Shown here piece by piece: positions 11,210-23,690 of a stretch of DNA of 64,000 nucleotides. The number at the start of each line of letters is the position of its first letter. Within the stretch, counting starts at the first letter, position 1. The position numbers were made by a program, and so were the translations under genes. This DNA comes from Sipunculus nudus (taxonomy: Eukaryota > Annelida > Sipuncula > Golfingiida > Sipunculidae), in the NCBI GenBank assembly GCA_026874595.1, contig CM049309.1, forward strand, positions 2,578,076 to 2,642,075, in the 5' to 3' direction. A model generated the notes under the pieces. That model saw nothing but the letters and a program-made list of their open reading frames with translations, searched no databases and was not told the origin of the DNA.

Positions 11210-13560
11210 GTGAGTACCATTTAGACCATTAGTGGATTGAAGCACTCAAAACGCTGTTTATAGTTACATACTATCATATGTTAATTTGTGGATATAGATG
11301 TGACAGGTCGGGGGAGGGTAAGGTGATCCGTCAGAATGGTCGTTGTTGACAGTATCTTGTGGCATGTCACATTAGTAGTGAAATCAATCAAATCAGGCCA
11401 ATGACAACGACTCAAGAGGGACCCCCAATCAGGATTGGCGCCCAACTCCAGGGAACGTGAAAATCGATGCGGGCGTGCCTATGGCACCCTCTCTGTGAAA
11501 AACACCCGGGCTGAAGAGTTTCTTCTTGCAATCATAAACAATCTAAATTGGGTAATAACAAGACATTAATAGCGTTCGAATATAGCCGATAAATAGTAAA
11601 ATACCAGAAGGCGCTATCATGGATCATATGTAAACTTGTTATTTAAAGTATATAGGAGGGGCCTCTTGCTACCTATGGTACACCTGCTATCCTAGCTTCA
11701 ATAACACCGTAATATCCCATTTGCATCGCAAGATAATTTTATTATCTCATTCTCCCGGGTACAAAATCATTTTTATGTACCAAATGTAACAGATGGGTCC
11801 AGATGATATTTCATTGTCGCCCACTAGTGGCATTTGAAGTGCCACTTACCTGTCATCCCGAAATGTTGTCATAACAAACCGAGATTTGTGGACTTTGTCC
11901 TGTTCTACAATGGATGCAAGTGGCGTCACTTTTACATAATTACATCACGTCAAGTGTTTTAAACAAGCAATGAATTCCCATGTCTGACCACATGCAGGAA
12001 TTGAAATCAACAGTATAACTTGTTTAAAACCCCAATTGTCATATTTATTAAGTAGGGGCTATATGAAAAGACATGTATGGTTATTACTTTTAAATGTATT
12101 TTTGGTTATTTCATAGGCCTATAGACCAACCCATCTGACCGATCACACCTGCAATAATACATATAAAGCATACATGATATACCAAAAGTAATAAAAAAGT
12201 TAATCGAGTTGATGACCAGAGGAATTTATTGTTAATAAAGTATATATGTATCATTTATTTGACAACATATAAATATATTATCAGGCCTTTTTTTGTTTGA
12301 GTTATGATAAAGATGATATTTTTCGGTATTTATTATTACCACTAAGACAGAAATATAAAATATACAGGAACATGAATGATTCACCTTTTGGTATCCATAG
12401 ATACAAGAATGTGAATTCAATGGCAACAGTGATTGTATAAAACACTCGAAAAGCTATCAATATATTTATAAACTATGCTTAAATCATGTAAAACAAAAAA
12501 AATTAAGGAAAAATTCAAATAAATGTTAGGCGCTCAGTGTTTTTGCAAAGTTTTTTTAACATATTTTGTTGACATCCGTATAGCGTGCATAGCCAAATCA
12601 CCATCCAATATATTGTCATGCACACTTGCAAATTACATATATAGTTCAATACATGTTCTACATTCCATGCAAGGCCTCGTATAAGAGCCTCGTCTCCCTT
12701 GCCTTAAAGAAGTAAAACATAATTTTAAGTTTGTCACAAGGGGCGTACTCGGGGAAAAGTTAAATGTATAACCACAGATCTAAAATTCAGGACCATACTG
12801 ACGTGAGTGCCTAACTCACTCGCGGTTGAGTTTCTATGGTGTTTAGTGTAAATGTTGACAAATTCATGCAATGTGTGCATTATTCCCACATTTATAAGAT
12901 ATGATATTTTCCATGCACATGAATAATGGATACACGCAACGTGGGCATTTAGCAGATGTAAAGACGGGCTGAAGTGAGTGACATCAGTTTCGAACAATTG
13001 CCAGCCAATCAGGACTCAGCCAAGTTATCTCGATTAACTCCAAATTCCATAGATCGTTTTTCCAGGTGTCTCAACAGCCAAGTCTGTAATTACTCATCTG
13101 AACGAGCAAATTATCTAGGAATCCAAGAATCCAGGAGTTGCAGCTTTGGCAGTGCTTTCCTTTCGAACGCTGCGCTGATATCATCTCTTGCAAGAAGTCT
13201 TGAATTTCACTTCTGATCGAGACATCGCCAGATGTTAAAATACTTAGGGCATAGGGGAGACGGCAAGAAACTGACACCCATCGTATTATGTTGTGTCATC
13301 GCGACTGGACATTCCAGCCGTCTGCTGTATGGCTTCCTCCAGAGTAACATTTTACATGTGGCGGTATTCTAGCACTTCTTGGCTAACCGCCATATACGAA
13401 TGTTCTCAGGTCATGTCAGGTTGCCAATCACTTCCTTGGGGAAAATGCTTACATATCAGCTGCAGATTCAGCGGTACATATGTACACTAGCTGAAAGCAA
13501 AGGAGCATTCATTATATGAATGATGAACGAACTGAGCTCTGTATCTTAAGACTAAAATAA
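11210..13560. other. Gene-free stretch
   Basis: AT-rich, with no splice-flanked open frame and no recognised repeat. Confidence 0.45.
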
Positions 13561-13564
13561 CTCT

Positions 13565-13880
13565 TCCAGGCAGGGGTAGAGCACAGGACTCAGGGCCGGG
13601 AGAACGTGAGTTCAAATCTTGGCCGAGGAGAGGTTAGATTTTCATGGTCAGCTTCAACTTAGGGTGAGCGCTCTGCAGGCATAATGGAAAGGCTGTACTC
13701 CACAGCCGTGTATCACTCACAAACGAGTGCGTTTTGGAGGTTCCTCGGTGTAATGACCACGCAATGGGGATGATTACACACTTAGGACCTGCAGGTGCAG
13801 GTAGACACCGGGCCTGGGTGACACCAGCATATAAAATATAAAAAAAACTGACAGGAAGCGAGTGCGACCGCCCTGTCATT
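13565..13880 (+). repeat. tRNA-derived SINE
   Basis: The head has an A-box-like 'aggggtagagcacagg' and a B-box-like 'gtgagttcaaatcttgg'. The body contains 'gagtgcgttttggaggttc' and 'aatggggatga', matching in order the reversed copy at 5110-5385. The right end is A-rich, 'aaaatataaaaaaaactg'. The open frame on the opposite strand (13634-13888) is a by-product. Confidence 0.75.
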
Positions 13881-13889
13881 AGATCCAAA

Positions 13890-14334
13890 CCAAAATCAAA
13901 CTCTGCACAGCTTAATAATCAGATAAGTCAGTATTAACAAATAGAGGCGGTAACATCCACCAAAACATTTTTTTAAAAATTGAAAAGTAAGTGCCAATGA
14001 TCTCATAAACATTCTGACGACGCAATCGCATACGGTTAGCTGTGAAGAAATGACCTCTAGTTGGACCGGGTCAAAGGGATAGGATGGGGGGGGGGGGGGC
14101 CTTATGCTTCTTATGAACCCTCATCTTGTTCATTTTTGTTAAACAAATCTACAAACATGCTATAAAATTAATTTCAGTTATACTACAAAATGTAAGTTAA
14201 TTTCCAAGATTATTATTTTATTAGTTGGCTTGAAAGAAAACTTTTCTTTTTAAGCATTTTCTAGGCCTTTTCATTGATCAGTTACCAGGTTCCGCCCTTA
14301 AAGAAATCCAGAATCCGGCCCTTTAAATGCTTTC
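13890..14334. other. Gene-free stretch with poly-G run
   Basis: Contains a G tract at about 14085-14098; otherwise AT-rich sequence with no coding signal. Confidence 0.45.
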
Positions 14335-14720
14335 TGTAGTCCTCACGCCCGTGAGGGATATCGGGGCCGTGACTTGCCCAAAGCTTCGTTTAGCCGACGG
14401 TCCGTGCTCAATAATGTATTAAGGGATTGTCTTCTGTAGCCAGACAGGAGATCAAAATGTAACGGCTGCACGGGCTGTCAGCTCGGGATCTTATTATCTT
14501 CGAACTGCTGCTGATGTCGAGTAAGGTCGTGAACTGACTGCTTTCATCATATGTCTACTCAAGGCTGAGCCCGTTCGAGGTCCCTTCGTTCGATCCGTCA
14601 TGCAGTCATGAACTGTTGACCGAGCAGGGGAGTAGAAATCATTCCGCGGGGACAGAGCACCAGCAGCAGCTGTACCCAGGGCGCGGATTAATCTGATAGT
14701 CTTAATTAAGAATGACGAGA
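14335..14720. other. Unique GC-richer block without open frame
   Basis: This ~390-base block is noticeably richer in G+C and CpG than its flanks and is not repeated elsewhere in the window. It has no long open frame on either strand. It ends with 'ggcgcggattaatctgatag' followed by 'cttaattaag', homeodomain-style TAAT cores. A conserved non-coding element, an untranslated exon or a non-coding RNA are possible; nothing here decides. Confidence 0.3.
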
Positions 14721-17040
14721 AAGCAGTCTTGTTCAGATCAATCTAAAAAAAAATAAATAAATAAAAAATAACTGGTTGGAAAATGCACACAGAAATTAAT
14801 TCGTAAGCTTTCTAAATGTAAAAACAATATTTCGGGAAGATTTGAGCGTACTAATCACCAAATATTTTTACAAGATTCAGATTCTAATATTCCCTTTAAT
14901 ATTATATACTTATATTAACATTCTATATTATCTTTAACAGAATACTGAACGACAGCATGGTAAGACAATGCAAGTTTACTATACCATCTGTTTTCCGGAT
15001 CATCCTGAATAAAACAACTAATGAAGTTTATGTTAAATATAGGAAACAGGTGGTATTTAAGCTTCCTTTACCTGGGTAAATAGAATGTGAAGGATACCAA
15101 ACACTAGTTGCTCATACGTCGTGATTAATATGATTTGATTGCAAAAAATAAAAAAAACTGCAATGAAGGCAAAACGTGCACATAGTGAAATTGACTGGTC
15201 TGCTTGATTAATAAAACTTTGTGGAGCAAAACTCTAAATGTCATCGAAAGTTTCCAATGAAATTATATTAATCACAATCATAACTTGTATACAGAGCAAA
15301 AAATCTGATTTTTTATCCAACTCTACATCTGCGTGTTTATTCTATATGTAAGAAGATTTCATAGTTAGCTGCACAAATACAGAGGTCGTCCACGGCTTAC
15401 ATTTGTCGTAGTAATATTACACTTAATTATAATGACATATCTGGGGATTTCGATTGTTTATTTTGTCATATACATGTTTTAATAAAATGAAGTGTACTTT
15501 TATAATAAAACTGATAATAATGTTAATAATAAGTAATATAGTTTAATCTTATCTTGATAACATTATATTAATAATATTTTGTTGAATATTGATTAGGTGT
15601 TATGTGCGTATTTCTGAGTGCAATATGGTAGCCACCAAGAACAAACATGTCAAAGTTCATGATCCTGTAACTGATCTGGAGTATTAGCTTAAGTGCCCCT
15701 TTTCTACAACAAGAGTTAACGTGTGTACCAGACCGTCTGGCACAATAACGCCTAGTTAATGTCGATATCTCACACCGGACCGTATACACTATATATATAC
15801 ACGTGCCACGCAGGTGGCAAGCTGATCTCACTTACTTATACGTGGAATTACTGTACAGTGCCCAAGCTGTTCCTTATCTGTATAGTTTGCCAAGAGTATA
15901 ACTGTGCCATTGCTATGATACCTGGAAATTATCAGCGGGTAGGAGAGGTTATAAAACAAAGAACGGTACAGGGGTTGTATATATGTCACCATTGTTGGTG
16001 TCTGTATTAAGTGAGGTGATGATAAGTATATGCACACATGATTGCGTAACGTTTAACTTGATAAAAGTTGCCATCACTACGAGTGTTGTACTGTTGTGTA
16101 AATAAAATTAATCCACATATTGTAAGACAATAAAATGGAATGCTTCATTGCACTTATTTCGTATTGCGTGGTGAGATAGCCTTTCATTGGATGTACTCTC
16201 TGTCATATTGCGTCGTACGATAGCTTCGATTTTGAGCAAACGTATTGTCAGTACATTCCGATCTAAATTACGTGTGGTAATAAATTAACATAAAGAATAT
16301 TTAACTTATTAAATAATACTGGTAGATTATTTTGTTCCCCTTAATCTGAGACCTGATGAGTTGATACCGTGTTAAAATGCGTGCCGCCATATTAGGACCA
16401 TTGTTCATATACATCATTAACTTCCAACCTCATATAATATTTGTCATGTGTCATTGACAACTTTATGAAATTTCATTTATGGTAGTTTCGAATCCTATTA
16501 TGAATATTATTGTTCAGTGTTTTGTAATATATGGAACACTTTAGAAACAGGGGCATATCCAGGATTGAGGGAGGGTGTATATGTGTCTGCGTATATACCT
16601 CACATGTTTTCATTCCAATTAGAAATATCAGATGTACAAGATGAAAAAAATATATATATATTTTAGGATCAAACCTGATTAAATGTAGAATTGTCAATAA
16701 ACAATAAATTACTCAATGCATATAAAATGCTTTATGTTGAAATAAGTCACAGTTCTGCGGATACCAGTAACAGGAATTTCATGACTGTTTTAGTAAATTT
16801 TATCCATATTATAGACTAAATGAAATTCCGGGAGGACGGGGTCTACTGGATGTGAAGTGGGGGGGAGATATGGCACCCTGCTCCCCCCCCCCCCCTTTGC
16901 TGCTTCCACCCTGTTTTACGGACACCTGCTTATCCCACCCATGAAAACACGAGTCGGTTTAGGCATTCTAATTGGCGCCTACATTGAGTCATGATACAAG
17001 TCATATTGAAAACAGCACTGCTATGGTCTCCTTATACTAT
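14721..17040. other. Gene-free stretch
   Basis: AT-rich. The small open frames lack splice borders. A poly-C run lies near 16884. Confidence 0.45.
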
Positions 17041-17140
17041 CACCGTGCTATACTTTCACATATATACATATCATATATACATAAACTTTCACAGTGCTAT
17101 ACTATCACATGTATACATATCATATACTAGTATATATATA
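17041..17140. repeat. Two-copy imperfect tandem repeat, about 52 bp
   Basis: The phrase 'gtgctatact..cacatatatacatatcata' occurs at about 17045 and again at about 17093. Confidence 0.55.
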
Positions 17141-18150
17141 CCATAACAAACGATTATCATCAGCAGCAATCTTGAGATAAAGTTATATGAACGAGGAATG
17201 AACGCAAAAAAAAAACAACCTAATGCACAAATTAACTTACATGTATAAAAACTATAACTCTATGATCCGCAGTTCCTGCCCGTTTCGGCCCATTGTCAAG
17301 GAGTTGGGGAAATTAAGGGTTAGATAACGCTATATGTCAATGGAAAAAAGTGCCACCACAACTTGGGCATGAATGCACCGCAGGATACAAAGACTTAAGC
17401 TGAAATTGATCCACCCTGCGCTAATTTCCACCACCATTCCGCCGTAGAATTAATCAGGTTGCATAGACCCCATAACTTATATATACTGTGTACAAAAGGT
17501 TAAGTCTCATATCCAAGATAAACAGACAAAGATACAGACGTGTCTTTTTGCTCCCGAGGGTCTTTATTTCGTAATATTCGCGAATTTAAAATAATCGCGA
17601 ATATGAATACCTCATGAATAAGATGCCCCATCAACTTAAATGAACAATTAAGTTTGGATTATGCATCTACACAAATCGGTTAGTTATAACACCTGTGAAC
17701 GCATGGTTCGTTAATCAGCAACTTAATCTGTTCACGGTATTGGAACCGGCCCATGCAAACACGCATAAATTATTGTAAAACATGCGATAATAACATCGAT
17801 ATATCGACTATTATGCAGATCATATTACAATGGCTGTTACAGAACTGAATAAGGTATTGTGATTTTTATTCTTATTTTATAAGAAATACAAATATTGCTC
17901 TATTTATATTTGATTGATTCTTTTGCAGTGACGAAAATGAACGCTCGCGAAACATTCAAAATGATGAAATCGTGACATTTCAGCCTCATGAATATATAAA
18001 GTCAATCACAGTATGCAAACAAACATGCGGAGAGACAGACTGACTAATGACACAACAACATGAAAGTTGCCGTTTCGTTGCCTACTAAACTCATAATTTG
18101 CGTTTTTAGGAACGATGATTTTGGAAAAGGGGGGGATTTTGCTCAAATAT

Positions 18151-18152
<2 letters not shown>
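17141..18152. other. Gene-free stretch
   Basis: No supported exon or named repeat. A 'gctaatttccaccaccattc' phrase near 17420 has a counterpart near 26519 ('gctaatttccaccgcc'), so some of this may be old dispersed repeat. Confidence 0.4.

Positions 18153-18205
<53 letters not shown>
18153..18205. repeat. (TA)n microsatellite
   Basis: About 26 TA units. Confidence 0.95.
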
Positions 18206-18209
<4 letters not shown>

Positions 18210-18933
18210 AAAATGTTTGTCCTTATAATATAGTCCGCCGTAGTCAGGCAGAGGATGGGACGATGTATCGGACGCAGGGAAAGGAATTTCCTCTAATTTA
18301 TTTGGGGTACCAGGTGTAGATTAGGCAGGTTTATACATAGGCTAAGTAACACTCCAAACCAACACCTGGAATTGAAAAGACAGGCTGTATGAATAATCTC
18401 ACGCGGTTCAGCTTTAATAGGTTCTTTGTGCAGCCAGCTTATTTCTTGTTCAAGTGTGCTCATACATATTGTTACAAAAAGGAAAACCCCCCTCACGTCG
18501 CGCCGGCATGCACACAAGTAGTTGTGTACACATCTATTCAATCGCACGCCAATTACCCCCAACACAGTATGTATAAGACTGCATTCCAAACGGTTCTTTC
18601 TGCTGGCAATGGGCGGGGGCTGGAGGGTAATATTTAAGGTTCCAACAAGGATATTGGTCTTTCTCTATGACAAATCAGTGCTAATTGTGTTGGAGATTTT
18701 CATTAAAAAGGAACAGTGTACCGTGTGTATATACGCAGTGTATCGAGTGCATTTATACTCAGTGCACCCGATTACCCAATGAAACATGCGTGACGGCCAG
18801 TTTAAGGTACAAGTGTCGGAGACTGTCAACTAACTTAGAACCTGTGCGCGTATATTCGTGTGTTCGTGTATGTATGCGTAAAAAAATGCTTCAGCGCCCA
18901 TGTGTACCTGTGTACATATACGTCAATCGGCAG

Positions 18934-19017
18934 AAGATCCCAGTGCCAACGTACAGAGAGTACATAGATCTAGCAGCCCCCAAACTGCCTCCGAGAAAAT
19001 ACGATGTACGGTTGTAA
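18934..19017 (+). CDS. Candidate terminal coding exon, product unknown
   Basis: An acceptor-like 'cgtcaatcggcag' precedes 27 open codons ending in TAA at 19015-19017. The encoded tail is Pro-, Tyr- and Arg/Lys-rich, with a PVPTYREY segment and a PKLPPRKY segment. It looks more like a protein C-terminus than the random frames around it. The frame also stays open upstream to 18685, so the acceptor is not proven. No partner exon was found. Confidence 0.25.
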   Translation, partial: KIPVPTYREYIDLAAPKLPPRKYDVRL

Positions 19018-19269
19018 TTTGGGAGGAAATTCCTCAGTTAACGCAGACCCTATTCCTGAAAATCTCCCCTTGGGTGATTTTCATGCGAATACAAATTACG
19101 TCATTAGGCAAATGAGTTTTGCAAAGTTACTGAATCATATGAGCTTTTTTACGCTTGTACGCGACATATGCTTATACGCTTGTAATCCTTTAGAAATAAA
19201 TTTGTTCAAATAAAAGCTTAGTTTAGAATAATCCGGCTTTAAATTCAACGCTGAAGGCTGGCTTAAACC

Positions 19270-19465
19270 TCGATGTCCCGATGTCACCTCGAATGTTCCC
19301 GATATCTCCCCGATATGTCCCCGATGTCTCCCCGATATGTCCCGAATTATGCTCGATTTGCCCCGATGTCACGCCGATGTGTCCCGTCGACACCCGATTC
19401 TAAAACATGTCCAAAAATGTTCAGATCTGCTCCATTTCCCGATGACATCTTAATGTCACCACGAT
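19270..19465 (+). repeat. Degenerate minisatellite based on CCCGATGTC
   Basis: Roughly a dozen variants of 'cccgatgtc', 'ccccgatatgt' and 'cgatgtcac' follow each other at about 9-18 base spacing. The Met-Ser-Pro-rich open frame over it (19273-19524) is generated by the repeat. Confidence 0.65.
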
Positions 19466-19524
19466 GTGTCTGCGGTGTTACCCCAAAGTCAGGCTGTGGT
19501 CTTGATCATGCACAATGCATTTAA

Positions 19525-22099
19525 TTAAAAAAACCACACGCATACATACTCAGTAAACACAATCTTTATTGACACAGCTGAAGAAGGCTTCGCTTGGCGG
19601 TTTTTGTAGTTGACAAATGGGGGTCGCCTATCAAGATAGTCGTCCCGTATGGTCGGCAGAGACCGATATAAACAACTCACAGCTGACCGCTTATACAAAG
19701 TGGCAAAAATAATTAAAAAAACTACATGCTTTTAACAGCCACTACAGATGTATCAATGGAAGAAATAATCAAAGCTAATATTTAATCTTTTTACAACGTA
19801 TTATTCATACAGCTTCGAAGAAAAAGGCGTCCAAGTGATCAGCGTCCGTTTCCATTGCGTTATTTTGTTAGAGTCCATTTTAATCATATATATAATTGTG
19901 TCCATCTGACACCGGCGATGTGTCTTAGAAGGATTTGTATAATGGTCCGGTAGCGACTCGAGGTCTTGTATCGGATATAGATTCGGAATGAATGGCCATA
20001 ACGACCAAGTTTCACTCCTCCGCACAAGATAATTTTGATGCAAAATATACCTGGTATTAAAATGGATATACCGGGAGCACTTTCGGTGTTGATAAGACCC
20101 GCTGGGGTAAATACAGTCTGTAAGTGTGACGTTATTTCTTGTCACTCTGTCGGTACGTCGGAAATAGACATTCCCTCGTTGGCATCCAAGGATCCTCGAA
20201 AGAACCTTTCTTACTTGTCATACTTTGTAACAATATACCACCATGGGGATCTTAAGCTAGTGTTAATGGTGATTCCAATTAAGCTCCCGTGAAGGTCTCA
20301 CCTTCATCCAGACAAGTTATGGTTTGAATACACCAAACAGGATATTACGTCATGGGAACGCGACTTTTCGTGGGTCTCAGTAGCTGTACAAATATCTTCT
20401 ACTTGGTCATGGGATTAAAATAAAGCCTTCAATGATATTCTTACCATTAAGGCTTCAATTTATAGAGTTATAATTATTGTTTCCTGATATAGAAAGATGA
20501 ACTAAATCGATTCAAATTAAGTCGTGACAGTTAAGGTTCATACAAACTGTCTCTTACATAAACGGATGTCTGTGGATCGCCTGTATATATAGATTGTGTA
20601 TTATTTGGTTATTATTTAATTTCTTGGTGTTTACTGTACATGATATTGGGAATTTTTTTCTAATTTGTCTATACAGAATGTTAATATTGGAAGGTGAGCA
20701 TTGGGTCCTTGGGCCCCCGTTTTAATCTGACAAAAGATGCATAGTACTTTCGAGGATGCCAGAGACCCTAACATCGGGTCTGCATCATATAAAAACTTAA
20801 TGGAAGTTGCGACAACATCAACATAATTTTTAAACTGTCCTCAAAACTGATAAAGCAAAAATATCGGTTGATCCGTTCTTTAAAAATTTACTCGAACAGG
20901 CTTATTATCAATGACAGCAGTATATAGATGACTTACAATGGATATATGTTATGTAGCTTTAACATGTTCAGCTCTGTATTGCGTAAGACCGCTTTTGGAG
21001 CCACCCATAATTTCCTTATTTTATACACGCGTAGTTTCCATATTTAGACAGAATACCAGTAGTAATGTCACCGAATTACCACTAACATTATAGTTAATTC
21101 CATCCAACCCTCCTGAATAAGCTTCATATACTTAATGTAAATAATGTCATTGTACTTAGTTCGAAACAGATGTAGTGTGCACAATAATGGCTTGTTTCCT
21201 CTTTAGTTTCTGATTAAAGAGGCTTGGAAAAATGGGCGTGCCTTAAATTTTACTGCAAGAGTTTATTGAAAATTACGCATTCGCTTGAGTCAGGCATAAA
21301 ACTTAGTAATATTGCAGATTTTGAGCAAAAATGGTGAAGTTTTGAAAAGTTTATTTTGCTTTTTCTTTATATTTCTATTTGATCCACTTTGATTAAATAT
21401 TAAATTGGACCTAAAAAATTTTCAATAATGAGTGAATGGAATGTTCTGAAATTCGGTTTGCGCATAAATCACAGGTAGCTTTATCCATTATAAGATAAGA
21501 CTAATCCACCACCTCATGATTTTTCACATGTTTACTCATTTATTGGAAACTTACTTAAATGAATACTATTTGGAAGTACTCTTACTGGTAAAGTTTTTGG
21601 CCAAACAAACCTATTGTTCGCCTTGAATCAGAAGTATAGGACATGTAAACACTGGTATATCGCTGTCATCTTCACGCTACGTCTGAAATAAAACCTGCTG
21701 GGCAGTTTTTGGGAAAATAATAAATAACCGATTTTCTGTAAATACAAATATTTATATGATACCAGTTAATGTATTAGTCAGTTAAAGTGCAGCAATGAAT
21801 AAAACTGCAAGTATTCGTTTTAAAGGTTGATTTGTGGAATACAAATTAATCATGAAGTGTCGATACCACTACCATCCACGGGTTTAAGAAAAAGGGAAAC
21901 ATCATTCATTGTATCAAAGTATAAATGTTGATTTAATGTGGCAAAAGGTATTCAGCTTTTGTTACACTTTGTTTCCTTTTTGCTCTGAATATGTATGTGC
22001 AATTTAAATAATGGCCTCTTTAAGGTCAATATACCTCATTGTTTTAAGTATATATTTTCTTGTATGATAATGGCATGCACGCTTTGCATTATTTTATTT
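19525..22099. other. Gene-free stretch
   Basis: Contains a 114-codon minus-strand frame at 19801-20145 without convincing borders (see rejected items). Otherwise AT-rich sequence with no call. Confidence 0.4.
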
Positions 22100-23690
22100 T
22101 AGCGAACCTGTTAGCTTATGCGATGGTGCGGCGTTGTGCGTCGTGCGTCATCTGTACGTTAACCACAGCTATCTAAAAAATGGCAGGAGCTAGCATCACC
22201 AAATTTTTTTGCAAATAGTCAGTCATCTGAAAAACCCTATCGGATTTTGATTATTTTTTTCTAACTGCATTTTCTTTGATTTTATAGGGAAAAGGCTAAA
22301 AAAGCTTTAAAAATCTTTTTCTCCAAAAGTGTCCAGCCAAATTGTCCAATATTTCACAGAAATGATCCCTGGAACAATCTCTCTCAAGTTTGTTCGAATG
22401 GTTCAAGTTCGGAGATTTTTTTGCCGAGTTACAGGAGGTTGAACTTAGTCATCTGTCCAAAAAAGCACACTAAAATTTAAAATCTCAAAACGGTTAGAGC
22501 TATAATCACCAAATTTTATACCAATGTTTGTCACATATGTCATATCTGAAATTGAGGTGTTGGTGGCGCCACCTACATTGGTCTGTATTTTACAAGCAAA
22601 AATGTAAATTTAAACTCTTCTAGCTTATACACTGATTTATGATGAGCTGTCAAGCTGATTGGTTTAAACGTTACAAGAATTATTCTATGGTAGGGTTCTG
22701 CCAGTTTTATAAGAAAAGATTGGGTAAATACAGCTTAAAAAAAGCATTGTAGCCAATTGAGAAAGGCTTTCTGTGTTTGAAAACAGATTTGACAACATGC
22801 TGAGTTTCAGCAGCTAAGTCAAGAGGTCACTCAGTACAAACAGGTGGGGTCCAGATATCACCATGGCAACTGACCTGGCTCTGGCGGGTGTCTAGACAAT
22901 GTGTCTAGACGTCTAGACACAGCGTCAAGACGTCTAGACACAATGTCTAGATGCAGAATTCCCAGATTATTGGAGCTATATCTTTCAACTGTTTGAAAAA
23001 ACTTGGTTTGCATTTTTAGCGAATCAGGTTTATCATCAGGTCACATGTGAACTGCTGCCCCCTCATTTTTGGTTGACCTCTGACCTTTCCTCGCTGCCCA
23101 GCGTCCATTTGTGCGTCTGTTTCCACACATAAACCCACATATCTCGGGAACCGTTTGACCGATCAGGCAAAAAATTTTGCACAAATGTAGCCCTTTGATA
23201 GCTTTTTAACATACAGTAAAATGGTGGCGCCATTTGTAAACATTTTTGCACAACGTCCATCTATTGATCTGCCTATGGATAATATCACATATCTCAGCAG
23301 TGGTTTGACTTTTCCACCTGAAATTTTGCAGGTTTTTACATCCTGGACAGCTTTCTTGATTTTATGACAGGTGGCGCCACCTACATTCAGGTTTACTCTG
23401 CAGACATCCAAGATCATATCTCGGGAACCGTTTGACCGATTGGGCCAAAATTTTGCATGTTTATAGTTCTCACGTAGCTCTTCATCATAGGCAAAACAGG
23501 TGGCGCCACCTGCAACCATTTATGTACAGCGTCCATCTGTCCGTCTGCCTATGGATAAAATCTCTTTTCCACCTGAAATTTTGCAGGTTTATACATCCAG
23601 GACAATTTTCTCGATTTTATGACAGGTGGCACTACCTACATTCACGTTTAAGCTGCAGACATCCAATATGCAACACACCTCACTCTATTC
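22100..23690. repeat. Composite dispersed/tandem repeat with GGTGGCGCCACC motifs
   Basis: The block opens with 'gcgatggtgcggcgttgtgc'. It contains the palindrome GGTGGCGCCACC near 22562, 23371 and 23501, plus a near-copy at 23223. A tandem duplication of about 275 bp is visible from two occurrences of 'tctcgggaaccgtttgaccg' (about 23142 and 23417), and of 'cgtccatct..ctgcctatggat' (about 23256 and 23530). No transposase or reverse-transcriptase motif was found. The wording resembles the repeats at 5640-7680 and 55440-58020. Confidence 0.65.
22891..22951. repeat. 28-bp-arm hairpin of TCTAGA units
   Basis: The arms at 22891-22918 and 22924-22951 are inverted copies matching at 26 of 28 positions around a 5-base loop. 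Inside the left arm, 22902-22919 (TGTCTAGACGTCTAGACA) is itself a perfect 18-bp palindrome, so several alternative foldings exist. It is embedded in the 22100-23690 repeat composite. Confidence 0.8.

Noticed and set aside
19801-20145. 114-codon minus-strand open frame
   Set aside because: Another minus-strand frame across the same bases is also largely open, there are no convincing acceptors or donors, and no motif is recognisable; chance is more likely.
23163-23519. 118-codon minus-strand open frame
   Set aside because: Produced by the GGTGGCGCCACC repeat composite and its internal duplication.
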